Shown here in pieces: positions 16,502 to 24,890 of a DNA stretch of 64,000 bases (positions are counted from its first letter, which is position 1; each line of letters begins with the position of its first letter). The notes under the pieces are model-generated. The model made no database searches. It saw nothing but the letters and a program-made list of their open reading frames with translations, and had not been told where the DNA came from. Source of the DNA: Pseudomonas sp. S09G 359 (GTDB lineage Bacteria; Pseudomonadota; Gammaproteobacteria; Pseudomonadales; Pseudomonadaceae); assembly GCF_002843605.1 (NCBI RefSeq), contig NZ_CP025263.1, forward strand, positions 3,315,501-3,379,500, in the 5' to 3' direction. The translations under genes and the position numbers were made by a program.

Positions 16502-17253
16502 CCTTCGTCCTCCGACTCATCCACTGTCGCAGATGGGGTTTCTGCTTCCTCTGCCGGCGCGTCATTGTCATTCACTGGCACAGCACCACGACGAATGATC
16601 GGTGGCGCGAACTGGGAGCGGCGATGACCCTCAAGAATGTCCATCGGGGGCAAACCCAACTTCTCGATGGCCGCCAGGGCACGGGCGTTGTTCGCCGCCA
16701 TGTCATCACGCGTGACGCCGGCATGCCGATAGCGCTGTGCCTGACCGAACAGACTACGCAGCAGATGGGCACCGTCGTCGATCCAGGCTTCCATGTCGAC
16801 GCGGCCAATCAGGGCTGTGTGATGGGCCAATAGGGTACGACGTACCAGGGTGTCGTAGTCGGTCAGCAAGTAGACCGCCAGAAAACCCAGCTGGCTGCCG
16901 ATGTACAACGGCAAGGTGACGGGGTGGATGTTGAGGTTGTCGCCCATGTCGATCTGTGTCGGTAGGTCCTGCCTGATCCGATCCAGCTGTTGGGTCAGTT
17001 CCAGCATCCCAGCCTTGGCCTGCATCAGTTTTTCTTCGAGTTGCACCATGGCCCAGTCGGCATAGGGATCGTCCTGGGCCGCGGTTTGTTTGATCAGGTT
17101 GGTGATACTGATGTAGCCGGCCATGCCCATGATCGAGTGGACGCCTTCACGTGCGTTTCGACCTTGCCAGATACGGGCGGCGTGGTGAGTGTGCAGGGTC
17201 AGGGTGATGCTGCTGCGCAATGAACCCAGATTGAGTTGATAGTGGTCGGCCAC
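16498..17253 (-). CDS. ICE protein, PFL_4669/TIGR03761 family
   Basis: 251 residues from the GTG at 17253 (VADHYQLNLGSLRSSITLTL). A TTG at 17316 would add 21 residues but has no ribosome binding site, whereas GAGG lies 8 bases before the GTG. The family block LTLHTHHAARIWQGRNAREG is clear, followed by DPYADWAMVQLEEKL and a C-terminal acidic tail. It is a marker gene of PFGI-1-type ICEs, in the replication/DNA-processing block, with no proven biochemical role that I know of. Confidence 0.82.
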   Translation of the reverse strand: MADHYQLNLGSLRSSITLTLHTHHAARIWQGRNAREGVHSIMGMAGYISITNLIKQTAAQDDPYADWAMVQLEEKLMQAKAGMLELTQQLDRIRQDLPTQIDMGDNLNIHPVTLPLYIGSQLGFLAVYLLTDYDTLVRRTLLAHHTALIGRVDMEAWIDDGAHLLRSLFGQAQRYRHAGVTRDDMAANNARALAAIEKLGLPPMDILEGHRRSQFAPPIIRRGAVPVNDNDAPAEEAETPSATVDESEDEG

Positions 17254-17456
17254 AATGTTGTCCTCGCGTTGGCTTGGACGGAAACGTTGCAACAGATGAG
17301 GGTCAAGGGCAGCCAAAAAGCTGAATGCGGTCTGTTCGGTTTGATCGGGTTATTTTCGGAGACGTTCGTGAGTGACGTCGGTGGCATCATTTCCAGGGAT
17401 GGCGATGGCTGTAACGGCCGGACTGCGCAGATTCGATCCTTTGCGAACTCCCATTA

Positions 17457-17501
17457 GACCTCAGTAGATTTGATGCCACTGGCATCAAATCTACTGAGGT
17501 C
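17457..17501. repeat. perfect 21-bp inverted repeat with a 3-base loop
   Basis: GACCTCAGTAGATTTGATGCC (17457-17477) is the exact complement of 17481-17501 around ACT. The right arm contains the TAG stop of the STY4528-like gene. There is no clear T-run on either side, so an ordinary terminator is not obvious; a protein binding site or transcript-stabilising hairpin is possible. Confidence 0.8.
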
Positions 17502-18681
17502 CAGGGCGTTTTCCGCGCAGTTGCCGCAGCTCATTCAGACACGCTTGGGCGAGGGCGGAGGCGGGTTGACCCTGCTTTCGGGGTGGGCGTAATGGTGCAT
17601 TGGGGGGCGGTTCGGTAACGGGTGAGGGCGCTATCTGACCTGCCCAAGGCCGAAAATCGCCGTTCAGTGCGCGCTGGATCAGACCCATCAGATACGCCGC
17701 TGGCTTGCGGATACCTCCAGCCGTACAGCGTGCCCCCGCTTCATTGAGCACCGCCTGACGATCCGCGGGTTTGAGCTTGTTCAGCGCCACGGCAACGGCC
17801 TGACGCTCGCTTGGACTCATGTGCAGCGAATCGGGCCAGTGCAGGTTATCCACCGCCGGGGTCGCGCGCGGTACAGTACAAGTACTTTCTTTTAATACGG
17901 TACAGGCGGCGTTCGGATTCCGAACAGCGCCGGAAACATTGGTGTTCAGGCTCGGTTCGGAATCCGAACGAGGTACCACACGATTCCGAACAAGGTGATC
18001 TTCCCCCAGTTCGGAATCGCGCATGCTGGCGTCGATTGCCTGATCCAATCCTTGCTGCATCCAGTGTTCGCCCCAACTATCGAGCCGTGTGGGTAGCTGA
18101 CCTAAATCGATACGAGTGTCCTGGCGAACTTCTTCCAGAACATGCTGAGCGACAATGCGTACAGCCTTGGTCGCATGACCGAGGGCATGTCCGACCAGCT
18201 CGAGGTACTCCTGATCCAGTTCCATGGCTTCGGCGGGGGTTAACGGCTCATCGTGCAGGACGTACAGAGAACCTTGCAGGCGTCCGCTGAGCTGATCGCG
18301 CCCGCGACTCACCAAGCTGAGCCAGCGCGTCAGCCTGAGCATCGTCAAGACGCGAGCGATGGTTTCACGTGAGGTTGACGCGCTGTAGGGCACGCTAGAG
18401 AGGTAAGGCTGCAAATCCTCATAGCGCGGTGTGATCACGCCCTGGCCTTGGAGCATGAGTCGAAATACCTGCCAGGCATTACGTTCCAATGGTGTCAGCC
18501 GATGATCCAACAGCAGGCGACGCGGCACGACTTCATGTGATTGGCCACTGAACAGAAAGCCAGTCTGCAGAGCCTGGTTGGATGGTTGTTCAGTGGTAGC
18601 GCGTGCGGGCCTGCGGTCACTCAGCTGCTGGGTGCATTGCTGCAGGACACGCTGCCAGCGACTGGAAAGTGCGGTGTTCAT
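17491..18681 (-). CDS. STY4528-family pathogenicity island replication protein
   Basis: 396 residues from the ATG at 18681, overlapping the DUF2857 stop. The conserved N-terminal half includes GFLFSGQSHEVVPRRLLLDH and LTPLERNAWQVFRLMLQGQG, followed by a winged-helix-like segment TSRETIARVLTMLRLTRWLS. The C-terminal third contains an island-type block (AGARCTAGGIRKPAAYLMGL) and a basic Pro-rich tail. The winged-helix signature supports DNA binding, compatible with initiation of ICE replication or partition. Between them a low-complexity stretch (about 230-290) is poorly conserved in appearance. Confidence 0.8.
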   Translation of the reverse strand: MNTALSSRWQRVLQQCTQQLSDRRPARATTEQPSNQALQTGFLFSGQSHEVVPRRLLLDHRLTPLERNAWQVFRLMLQGQGVITPRYEDLQPYLSSVPYSASTSRETIARVLTMLRLTRWLSLVSRGRDQLSGRLQGSLYVLHDEPLTPAEAMELDQEYLELVGHALGHATKAVRIVAQHVLEEVRQDTRIDLGQLPTRLDSWGEHWMQQGLDQAIDASMRDSELGEDHLVRNRVVPRSDSEPSLNTNVSGAVRNPNAACTVLKESTCTVPRATPAVDNLHWPDSLHMSPSERQAVAVALNKLKPADRQAVLNEAGARCTAGGIRKPAAYLMGLIQRALNGDFRPWAGQIAPSPVTEPPPNAPLRPPRKQGQPASALAQACLNELRQLRGKRPGPQ

Positions 18682-19226
18682 GTTCCGTTGCTGTATTGGT
18701 TGATCTGCTGCCAAACGATAGTCAAGCTGATTTGTTGCTCTTCCGCCAGCATCATCATGGCGTCGAGCTGATCCCCGGTACCGTCTTGAGCGCGTAGCTG
18801 GCACCAACGCTGCCAAAGCGCATGTTCCTGCGCTTCGCTCAAATGCTGAGGGCGGCCCTTACGGGTTTCTATCTTGAGTAGTCTTCGGCGCAGGGCGGTT
18901 TCCGAATGCGCCAAGCCGAAGCATTGGTACATGATAGTGCTGCTGGCGCCTAGCTTGAGCGCGCGATTGATCAAGCGCTCGTTCTGCTCGTCGCGTTCGG
19001 CTTGCTCGATCAACCGATGCAGCAACGACGAGTCGATCTTGACCTCGACCCATGACACTGTGGCATGGGCCAGGCGCGACAGCGTGGTGGGCGGTAAGGA
19101 TTGCAACAGATAGATGTCGTCCTCACCCAGTCCGAGTGCTTTGCAGCGTTGCAGATTACCCAGGCGCAGCTCATGCAGCACCTGAGTCAGCATGGCTTGG
19201 TTGAGCACATTGAAAGACAAGCTCAT
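18678..19226 (-). CDS. DUF2857 domain protein
   Basis: 182 residues. N-terminal LNQAMLTQVLHELRLGNLQR and LSRLAHATVSWVEVKIDSSLL are typical of DUF2857; the C-terminal half carries a helix-turn-helix-like region AHSETALRRRLLKIETRKGR. The gene sits between parB and the STY4528 gene with 4-base overlaps on both sides, so all three are translated together. A DNA-binding role in replication control has been proposed for such island proteins; here it is inference from the fold pattern. Confidence 0.8.
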   Translation of the reverse strand: MSLSFNVLNQAMLTQVLHELRLGNLQRCKALGLGEDDIYLLQSLPPTTLSRLAHATVSWVEVKIDSSLLHRLIEQAERDEQNERLINRALKLGASSTIMYQCFGLAHSETALRRRLLKIETRKGRPQHLSEAQEHALWQRWCQLRAQDGTGDQLDAMMMLAEEQQISLTIVWQQINQYSNGT

Positions 19227-20809
19227 AGCAACTTCTCCGGTGACTCCGCTTCAGGGGGAAGCGTTAAGTCGATTAGACGTCGGGCCAGGCGTATCAGGCG
19301 AAACAGCTTAATTAACAGACTGTCAGGCAGTCGCTCCAGCCCCACGTCCGTGACTGGTCGATCTGGCAGATAGAGTTGATAGACCCCTAACAACAGTTGC
19401 CCGAATAGTGCGGAAGGTATTTGCTTGCGATCTTCCCAGTTCACCTCGTCTTGAGCGCGTAGCAGGGCCAGGAGCATTAGGTGAACGCCGGTCGAGCGAG
19501 GTGCTGAAAGATCGAGTCGCTCAATGTCCAACGCGAAGCCCAAGCCATGCTTTTGATCTATGATGCACTCGGCATCTCCGGCATAGGCCGCCATTTCCCG
19601 AGCCAGTCCTGCAATGCTTAAACGCAGTTGTTCGGGCGTATCCAGCGTTGGTGCGATGGTCCAGAGGTCGTCGATTGTGCAAGTTTCGAATGAAGACTCC
19701 GCTTCGGTAATGATCTCGCGATCGATTTGCTCACGAATCTGTTGAACGCGTGATAGGTGACTGACCGCAGGTAAAGTATTTGTTTCGGGTTCGTTGAGCC
19801 GTTCCTTTGAAATTGGCTCTATCTTGCTCTTGGCATCAGTTGATTCGGGTTTTGTATCGGAGTAGGGCAACTCTGCCGCAGTTTCATGCACGCTTGGCCG
19901 ATGGCTGCTTTCTGAGGGCGTGGTGGGGACAGCCCAAGGCGTAGAGACGCCCCGTTGGGTATCGCTCAGCTCCAGGGCCAGCATACGGTAGGACTGTCCG
20001 AGAAAGTGGCTCATGCGTTCGAGCAATTCGTCCTGGATCTGCTCAAGATCAAAAGATTCAGGATCGCTATCGAAGTAGCCCATTGTCTCCAGCCAGAACT
20101 CTGCAAACGCGACTGTGGCGGTTGGATAGCGGTTCCAGGTTCGCTCAGCCTGACTACGTAGACCGATCAGACGTTCTATCTGAGGCTTACCCAAGCCGGC
20201 ATACAGAGTTTGTGGAATGGCAGGTAATAAGTGTTCGAGGGTATCCAGCATCCGGCTGATATGCGACTGCGAAACCGGATAGCCTCCAGCGGCAAGACGT
20301 CGAGCCAGCTCCCGTTGTGAGAGCTCTGGGCCATCCGACTCAAGCATGGTTTTGAGTTTGGCTACTGCCAGGGCCCTTTCGATGAACGTGAGTTGGCCGT
20401 GCAGGTCGCTTTCCGCCAGATGGCCGAGTAGGGTGTTGGTTTCATTGCTCCAAGGTCGGAACAGGCAGTGAATCCGAAAGAAACGCTCGTCGCGAGTTTC
20501 CTGCCACAGCTCGCCGAGAATTGCTAAGCGCGTATTACCGCCGTTGCGGATGATGAAAGAGGTTTCACCCGGGCGACGGGTAATCGGTGGCGGTTGATCC
20601 AGCCCGCGTTCACGGATCGATGCCTTGATATCGTCATAAAGCGGGTTACGAATGAAGCGTGGGTTGTGTTCGTAGGGACGTAACTGTTCCAGAGTGACCA
20701 GCATGGGAGTGTCTATGACGGGATCGGACAGGCGTTCCAGTTCTGGACCTCGAGTGAAGTGGTCCTGGTGCAGCTTGTCGGTGATTTCCTCCTGACTGAG
20801 CTTCTTCAT
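19223..20809 (-). CDS. ParB-family partition protein, PFGI-1 ICE class
   Basis: 528 residues. The ParB/Srx-like nuclease fold is at about 30-130: VTLEQLRPYEHNPRFIRNPL, IRERGLDQPPPITRRPG and FIIRNGGNTRLAILGEL. The HTH follows near 165-215 (LSQREDLARRLAAGG-type: SQRELARRLAAGGYPVSQSH). The long C-terminal part is specific to the ICE class. It should bind parS-like sites and cooperate with the ParA encoded 0.3 kb away to stabilise the excised circular form. Order ParA - small protein - ParB - DUF2857 - STY4528 is standard for these elements. Confidence 0.86.
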   Translation of the reverse strand: MKKLSQEEITDKLHQDHFTRGPELERLSDPVIDTPMLVTLEQLRPYEHNPRFIRNPLYDDIKASIRERGLDQPPPITRRPGETSFIIRNGGNTRLAILGELWQETRDERFFRIHCLFRPWSNETNTLLGHLAESDLHGQLTFIERALAVAKLKTMLESDGPELSQRELARRLAAGGYPVSQSHISRMLDTLEHLLPAIPQTLYAGLGKPQIERLIGLRSQAERTWNRYPTATVAFAEFWLETMGYFDSDPESFDLEQIQDELLERMSHFLGQSYRMLALELSDTQRGVSTPWAVPTTPSESSHRPSVHETAAELPYSDTKPESTDAKSKIEPISKERLNEPETNTLPAVSHLSRVQQIREQIDREIITEAESSFETCTIDDLWTIAPTLDTPEQLRLSIAGLAREMAAYAGDAECIIDQKHGLGFALDIERLDLSAPRSTGVHLMLLALLRAQDEVNWEDRKQIPSALFGQLLLGVYQLYLPDRPVTDVGLERLPDSLLIKLFRLIRLARRLIDLTLPPEAESPEKLL

Positions 20810-20823
20810 CTCAACCGCCTCGG

Positions 20824-21033
20824 TTAACGTCGGCTATGTAAATGGTCACCGACCTCGAATTTCACGATTTCGGCAGTCCCTGAACCTTCGAAATGTTCGG
20901 AGAGTTCTGCGAGGAACCACACCATTGCCGAGCGCCCACCTTGCAAACGAAAAACCACGGTGCAGTATTCCTCGCAAGCCGCGTCGCGTGGTCGAATGGA
21001 AGGCTGAACAACGATAGGAAACTGATCCAACAT
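20824..21033 (-). CDS. small hypothetical ICE protein
   Basis: 69 residues from the ATG at 21033, which has AAGGAG 8 bases upstream; a GTG six codons further up lacks such a site. The sequence (MLDQFPIVVQPSIRPRDAAC, then CTVVFRLQGGRSAMVWFLAE) is not one I recognise. It lies between parA and parB in the same orientation, 14 bases before parB, so it is likely translated with the partition genes. Two Cys near residues 20 and 25 are the only notable residues. Confidence 0.6.
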   Translation of the reverse strand: MLDQFPIVVQPSIRPRDAACEEYCTVVFRLQGGRSAMVWFLAELSEHFEGSGTAEIVKFEVGDHLHSRR

Positions 21034-21113
21034 TAGAAAACTCCTTACCAAGCTCTATTTGCTTCAAGGTCGATCAAACAAAAAAATCGGTGAAATGCTG
21101 ATTGGGTGATTTT

Positions 21114-21959
21114 TTATCGAGGCTCCGCACACCTCATTACCGAAGAGATCGCTTCACGCCATTCAGGGAATAATTCGATGGCCAGCGCCTGCATGACTTC
21201 TAGCGCAGATTGCGAGCGTCGGCGTTTACTCGACGGGCGAGCGTCTATTCGGTGGACCGGTAAGCCGAGGGAGGCGGCATTGAGATACGCCACCCTGTCC
21301 GGGATTACAGTGTCTAGCACCGAGATATTGGTAGCCTCTGCGAAAGTCGCCCGCAGGCTCCGGATGATCATCTGGGTGTCCAGTCGATTGACGTTCACTT
21401 GGTTTAGTAAGAGCCGTAACGGCGGCGGGTCTATACCTAGATGGCGAAACGGTTCGAGCTCACTCAGTAGCGTCAAGGTGCCCCGGCGCATTTCGCGGGC
21501 AGCGAGCATTTCCGGCGTGATGGGAGAGAGGGCGAGATCGGAGGCCAGGATTGCCATTTCCACCAGTACACTGCGTACTCCCTGAGTATCGATCAAAAGC
21601 AGGTCATAATTGAGACACAACTCGTTGAGCAAATTGTGCAGGCGCAGTCGTCCGTCAGGGGCATGCAGCAACAAGGTGCTCAGTCGACCTTGATCGTCGT
21701 TGGAGAAAATCAGGTCGAGACCGACGACTGCAGTCCTAGAAATTATTCGTTCAGGTATTGTTAGATTGAGTGCAATGAGCTCGTACGCACCTGCCTGAGC
21801 TTTCTGGCTCAATGAATAATAACTGGAGAGGGTGGGTTGGCTATCCAGATCCAAGAGCAGAACACGCAGGCCAGCGTCGGCCAACAGACCACCAAGATTG
21901 GCCGCTACTGTAGTTTTGCCTACCCCACCCTTGGTGGAAACCACAGAGACCACGTGCAT
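21114..21959 (-). CDS. parA: ParA-family ATPase of the ICE
   Basis: 281 residues from the ATG at 21959 (MHVVSVVSTKGGVGKTTVAA). The deviant Walker A KGGVGKTT occupies residues 10-17, the switch I/Walker A' region is LLLDLDSQPTLSSYYSL, and Walker B is YDLLLIDTQGVRS. This is the Soj/ParA type expected at the conserved end of PFGI-1-class ICEs (Soj is required for maintenance of PAPI-1, established work). It begins 4 bases after the alpA stop, so alpA and parA are co-translated. Confidence 0.92.
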   Translation of the reverse strand: MHVVSVVSTKGGVGKTTVAANLGGLLADAGLRVLLLDLDSQPTLSSYYSLSQKAQAGAYELIALNLTIPERIISRTAVVGLDLIFSNDDQGRLSTLLLHAPDGRLRLHNLLNELCLNYDLLLIDTQGVRSVLVEMAILASDLALSPITPEMLAAREMRRGTLTLLSELEPFRHLGIDPPPLRLLLNQVNVNRLDTQMIIRSLRATFAEATNISVLDTVIPDRVAYLNAASLGLPVHRIDARPSSKRRRSQSALEVMQALAIELFPEWREAISSVMRCAEPR

Positions 21960-21963
21960 CACC

Positions 21964-22188
21964 TCACTCCTGTCGCGAAAGGCGTTCTGCAATCCAGTGC
22001 TCGATTTCCAGTGAGTCCCAGCCAACTGCGCGCAGTCCAATACGCTTCGCCCGCGGAAACTTGCCTTCCTTCATTAGGTTGTAAATGTGCGCACGTTTGA
22101 AGCCGGTTTTTTGTTCAACCTCGTCACGTCGCATGATGTGGCGTTGGGGTTGAGGTGCTTCAACTGAGGTGACAGGTTGGTTGGACAT
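21964..22188 (-). CDS. AlpA-family regulator / excisionase-like protein
   Basis: 74 residues from the ATG at 22188 (MSNQPVTSVEAPQ); a start 15 codons further up would run into the palindromic region. The winged-helix MerR-like AlpA core is clear: IMRRDEVEQKTGFKRAHIYN, then MKEGKFPRAKRIG and VGWDSLEIEHWIAERL. AlpA-type proteins activate integrase or act as excisionases in prophage and islands. It is followed within 4 bases by parA. Three palindromes lie just upstream, which suggests local control. Confidence 0.88.
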   Translation of the reverse strand: MSNQPVTSVEAPQPQRHIMRRDEVEQKTGFKRAHIYNLMKEGKFPRAKRIGLRAVGWDSLEIEHWIAERLSRQE

Positions 22189-22202
22189 GTTAGTCACTCC
22201 TG

Positions 22203-22295
22203 GCGCCAATTGGCGCGTGGTGGGAAGTGACATGGATTGAATCGCACAAGGCGGGATGAGTCATTGCATTGCAATCAAGCCCATTGCAACGCAAT
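22203..22295. promoter_or_regulatory. three palindromes upstream of alpA
   Basis: GCGCCAATTGGCGC (22203-22216) is a perfect palindrome 15 bases before the alpA start. ATTGCATTGCAAT (22263-22275) and ATTGCAACGCAAT (22283-22295) are two related palindromes 20 bases apart, two helical turns. Together they look like operators of the alpA-parA promoter. Confidence 0.55.
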
Positions 22296-22303
22296 TGACT
22301 GGA

Positions 22304-23053
22304 TCAGTTGTTTTTCTTGAGGCTACGATTGGCCACGGCAAACTTTTCATCCAGCGTGCGCTTGCTGAGGCCGGGGACATCTTTGTGGCGGGCGACAATG
22401 GCGTCAACGATGGCTGCTTGATTCGTGAATACCGAAAGAGGTTTTCCGGCAGGCGAACGGTCCAAGAGAAGGCTGACCAATGCCCCAATGATGTTGTGAT
22501 AGGTCAGTTCGCTGCGCTCGCTGAGTTGACCATTCGTTTTGGCCAAGGCTTTGAGATCATCTCTTTCAAGTCCAATCGACTGGAGCTCTCCCAAGATTTC
22601 TTGAATGCGATGCTGTTGCGCTTTGAACGCTCTCGATAACTCATCTCGATCTGCTTTCAAGGAGAGAAAAGTTCCTAGACTGACCTTTGAAGGCGCATCT
22701 TCACCAGACTCGAATAAGAAACTGGGCTTGTGGTCGGGGTAATGAATCTCCATCCAACGGCGTAAGTCCGAATGGCGTATGGTCAGTTGATAGGGCTCTA
22801 CATAGCTTCCCAAAGGAACAGAAATGCCGAGACAGCCATACGGCAGCTCACCATTGCGTATGGCGTCTAAAATCCTTTCGAAAGCCATGTGAAGATTGGG
22901 CCATTGGGGAAATAGGACTGCAAGCTTCTCGGGCTGAGACCAATCCGCCTGAACTATTTGGGATTCGTAGCGAGTGAGATTGCACCAGCGCAATGCTGCG
23001 TCTACAGGGCGATAGAAGCTTTTGCTATGTGGATTGAAAACATAAACGCTCAT
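22304..23053 (-). CDS. hypothetical protein next to alpA
   Basis: 249 residues, not recognised. It begins MSVYVFNPHSKSFYRPVDAALRWC (first 20 are the clearest block), has DLRRWMEIHYPDHKPSFLFE near the middle, then a coiled-coil-like section, and ends in a helical region KDVPGLSKRTLDEKFAVANR that may bind DNA. It reads into the alpA promoter region and is in the same direction. Proteins of this kind are found beside alpA in related ICEs; no function can be assigned. It is the last backbone gene before the catabolic cargo. Confidence 0.7.
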   Translation of the reverse strand: MSVYVFNPHSKSFYRPVDAALRWCNLTRYESQIVQADWSQPEKLAVLFPQWPNLHMAFERILDAIRNGELPYGCLGISVPLGSYVEPYQLTIRHSDLRRWMEIHYPDHKPSFLFESGEDAPSKVSLGTFLSLKADRDELSRAFKAQQHRIQEILGELQSIGLERDDLKALAKTNGQLSERSELTYHNIIGALVSLLLDRSPAGKPLSVFTNQAAIVDAIVARHKDVPGLSKRTLDEKFAVANRSLKKNN

Positions 23054-23321
23054 CTGCGGCGGACTTCCATTCCTAATGGGTAGGCCTCACACCGACTATC
23101 AAAAAATCAAAACTAGCTATTCACGCTAGCTTTTTCCTCGGTTGACCAACTCGGTGAGGTCACTCCATTTCCAGTTAAACGATTTTTTACGCGTAAAATT
23201 TCTCGGAAATAGTAGTTCTCGCTCAGTGCTCATTATTTCCGTCTTCTGAAACCCATCTCCAGCGACTGTGTGGTTTAGTGCAATGGCCCCAATCCGACAG
23301 GATGGGGCCATACATTGCTCA
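23054..23321. other. junction between ICE backbone and catabolic cargo
   Basis: No gene with a believable start is seen. The stretch is AT-rich around 23100-23220 and marks the change from backbone to cargo genes. No insertion sequence end or repeat was found in it. Confidence 0.5.
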
Positions 23322-24788
23322 TCAGATAGGGAAGGCACGCTCCCCCAGTTGTAAAGTCACCCACTTAAGCTCGGTCATGTCGTGAATTGAATAACGACCA
23401 TTTTCCTTACCGTGACCGCTATCCTTGAAACCTCCGAAAGGCGCATTGGGGTCGTCGTCAAAAGAATTATCATTGATATGTACCGAACCCGCGTCGATAC
23501 GAAGTGCGAAATCGAATGCCTTCTGAAGATCGTTTGTCACGATGCCTGAAGAAAGGCCGTAGGAAGTATCGTTTGCCAGCTCAATGGCGTGCTCGAAGTC
23601 TTTGGCCTTGTAGATGGAAACCAACGGTCCGAAGCTCTCTTCATCATAGACAGCCATCGACGGCGTGACGTCGGTCAATACGGCGGGTTGGAACAGGTTT
23701 CCCAGATATTCACCACCCGTCAGCAGAGTTGCACCTTTGGCAATGGCGTCGTCGATCTGACCACGGATAAATTCGCACTGGTTGGCGCTTATCAGTGGAC
23801 CCACTATCGTGGTGGGGTCGGTAGGATCACCGCACCGAATGGAGCGGACTTTCTCAACGAACGCAGTGCAAAACGCCTCATAAATGCCGTCTTCGACAAT
23901 GATCCGGGAGTTGGCCATGCACACCTGGCCCTGGTTGAAGAAAATTCCGAATGCAGCGGCGCTGACGGCATAGTCCAGCTTCGCATCATTGAGGATGACG
24001 ATGGGACTCTTGCCGCCAAGTTCCAGGACAATTCGCTTCTGGAACCTCCCTGCCAGCTCGGACAGGTACCGACCGACTTTCGCCGACCCCGTGAAGGTCA
24101 CCATTTTCACGCGTTTGTCTGAGAAGAACTTATCCCCTAACGCTTCATTGGTAGTGGGCAGCACGCTGAACACGCCTGGAGGGACGCCGGCTTCTTCCAG
24201 AATCTCAGCGAAGAGCAAACCAATCAGCGGGGTTTGCGGGGCAGGCTTCATTAGGAACGCGTTCCCGGCGGCCAGGGCTGGTGCAAGCTTTTTCCCGTTC
24301 AAGAGCAGCGGTGCGTTAAAAGGACCAACGCCCGCAATGACACCCAGCGGCTGCCTTATGGACATCGAGATACGACCCGCACCATCGGCAGGCATGGTTT
24401 CGCCACGGATATCCCGCGCCTGTCCTGCCGCTATACGAAATGTGCTGACCATGTAGTCGCATTCGAACATGGCTTTGCCGAACACATTGCCACCTTCCTC
24501 GATGAGGATCTTCGCAATGTCGCCTCGACGACGTTCGATGATGTCCGCAGCACGGCAGAGAATGGCTTCGCGCTCCTTGGCGAGGGTTTTCCCCCAGGCC
24601 TTTTGCGCCTCGAAGGCTGACGCGATAGCGCTATCGATGTCTGCTGCCGTTGCAAGCTTCACACGTGCAATAGCTTTTTGGGTGTAGGGGTTAATCACGA
24701 CCTGTTCCGGCTGGTCTTCGCTCTGCCAGGATTTACCATTGATATAAGGGTGGTAGATTTTTAGGTCTTTTAGGGCTAAGTCGGTCAT
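23322..24788 (-). CDS. aldehyde dehydrogenase, aromatic (vanillin/benzaldehyde) type
   Basis: 488 residues from the ATG at 24788, with AGGTG 8 bases upstream. Catalytic Cys290 sits in FNQGQVCMANSR, the general base Glu256 in VLELGGKSP, and the oxyanion Asn157 in GPFNAPL, a variant typical of aromatic aldehyde dehydrogenases rather than PWNFP of aliphatic ones. It would oxidise the aldehyde made by the amine dehydrogenase or by ring-side cleavage, using NAD(P)+. Last gene of the leftward catabolic operon, 102 bases after the hydrolase fusion. Substrate cannot be read from sequence. Confidence 0.92.
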   Translation of the reverse strand: MTDLALKDLKIYHPYINGKSWQSEDQPEQVVINPYTQKAIARVKLATAADIDSAIASAFEAQKAWGKTLAKEREAILCRAADIIERRRGDIAKILIEEGGNVFGKAMFECDYMVSTFRIAAGQARDIRGETMPADGAGRISMSIRQPLGVIAGVGPFNAPLLLNGKKLAPALAAGNAFLMKPAPQTPLIGLLFAEILEEAGVPPGVFSVLPTTNEALGDKFFSDKRVKMVTFTGSAKVGRYLSELAGRFQKRIVLELGGKSPIVILNDAKLDYAVSAAAFGIFFNQGQVCMANSRIIVEDGIYEAFCTAFVEKVRSIRCGDPTDPTTIVGPLISANQCEFIRGQIDDAIAKGATLLTGGEYLGNLFQPAVLTDVTPSMAVYDEESFGPLVSIYKAKDFEHAIELANDTSYGLSSGIVTNDLQKAFDFALRIDAGSVHINDNSFDDDPNAPFGGFKDSGHGKENGRYSIHDMTELKWVTLQLGERAFPI

Positions 24789-24890
24789 TGCAGCACACCT
24801 ATGGGTCATGTTTGCGCAGTAAATTATTGTTGAAGTAACGAACTGGATATGGGCTGCGCGTCCCTGTCCTTAGGACTCTCCAGCGGCGCA

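Noticed and set aside
23126..23338. Possible minus-strand small gene before the aldehyde dehydrogenase stop
   Set aside because: It overlaps the ALDH end, has no ribosome binding site and no recognisable protein character.
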